DNA of 5,357 nt from Methanoregulaceae archaeon (GTDB lineage Archaea > Halobacteriota > Methanomicrobia > Methanomicrobiales > Methanospirillaceae). Below, in pieces: positions 5,218 through 5,357 of this stretch; the first letter of the stretch is position 1, and every line of letters begins with the position of its first letter. The notes beneath the pieces were generated by a model. It made no database searches, was not told where the DNA came from, and saw only the letters and a list, made by a program, of their open reading frames with translations. Location: assembly GCA_013331415.1 (NCBI GenBank), contig DUGL01000199.1, positions 1 to 5,357 of the forward strand. The letters run 5' to 3'. The translations under genes were made by a program, and so were the position numbers.

Positions 5218-5298
5218 CGACCCTCCCCCAAACAGGATAGGCGGTATAAGGAGTAATCCAAATTGAATGCCTGCACATAAGCATGATTCCCGGCATCC

Positions 5299-5355
5299 CG
5301 CTCAGGGGTTCGCCCCAGCGGCAGGGGGTGAGCGCAAGCGAACCCACGGGGAGCG
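5299..5355. repeat. Nested inverted repeat at the window end
   Basis: An outer CGCTC/GAGCG pair (5299-5303 with 5351-5355) encloses an 8-bp stem GGGTTCGC/GCGAACCC (5306-5313 with 5338-5345). Within its loop, CCCC (5313-5316) can pair with GGGG (5324-5327). The element may continue past the edge. It could be a dispersed repeat or the terminator region of a neighbouring gene outside the window. Confidence 0.5.
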
Positions 5356-5357
5356 TC

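Larger units (their letters stand above)
5065..5357. other. Gene-poor 3' end of window with strong inverted repeats
   Basis: No coding region is supported in these 293 bases. Short frames on both strands are GC-driven and either overlap yjbQ or run off the edge. A TATAAGGAG stretch (5244-5252) precedes an ATG at 5267 whose frame stays open to the end, but the resulting peptide (MPAHKHDSRH...) has no family resemblance, so I do not call it. The region contains a 10-bp G/C-rich hairpin (5195-5217) and a nested inverted repeat (5299-5355). Its overall look, a hairpin with C-rich repeats next to a GGGTTCGC/GCGAACCC stem, suggests a dispersed intergenic repeat, a guess from style and not from a search. 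Confidence 0.4.

Noticed and set aside
4964..5347. Minus-strand open frame overlapping the yjbQ start
   Set aside because: It overlaps the conserved N-terminal part of yjbQ in another frame and passes through hairpin sequence.
5267..5357. Start of a possible plus-strand gene running off the window (ATG at 5267 or 5283)
   Set aside because: Although a TATAAGGAG stretch precedes it, the peptides look like translated inverted repeat and cannot be assessed without the following sequence.
1..5357. CRISPR array, insertion sequence, defence or toxin-antitoxin system
   Set aside because: No evenly spaced repeats, transposase, nuclease-toxin pair or similar gene was seen; the genes are conserved archaeal housekeeping or unknown-function proteins.

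Overview
The window looks like a chromosomal housekeeping segment from a euryarchaeal methanogen, most likely of the Methanomicrobiales. The grounds are an archaeal/eukaryotic-type glycyl-tRNA synthetase, a full-length Hef helicase-nuclease (a euryarchaeal protein), a UPF0147 protein and a Sjogren's/scleroderma autoantigen p27-type zinc-ribbon protein, all in GC-rich DNA, with an archaeal TATA box and a Shine-Dalgarno site before one gene. The order-level placement is an impression from protein style, not a database result.

Layout. Bases 1-1031 (+) are the C-terminal part of glyS; its start lies before the window. Four bases later begins hef (1036-3282, +), a 748-residue protein with an SF2 helicase, an XPF-type nuclease and tandem helix-hairpin-helix motifs. 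Bases 3283-3659 carry no convincing gene but are crowded with inverted repeats, including one terminator-like hairpin with a T7 tract and a run of three hairpins. A small zinc-ribbon gene lies on the minus strand (3660-4019). A 300-base divergent spacer separates it from the UPF0147 gene (4321-4584, +), which has a clear TATA box and ribosome binding site. That gene converges on a minus-strand YjbQ/UPF0047 gene (4651-5064). Bases 5065-5357 hold no supported gene, but contain a perfect 10-bp G/C-rich hairpin and a nested inverted repeat reaching the window edge, which may be parts of a dispersed intergenic repeat.

Functionally the genes do not form one pathway. glyS (translation) and hef (replication-fork repair) are probably co-transcribed. 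The other three are small conserved archaeal proteins of poorly defined role, each apparently with its own transcript. I see no defence island, CRISPR array, transposase, tRNA or rRNA. The only candidates for something undescribed are the structured non-coding stretches, chiefly 3321-3601.
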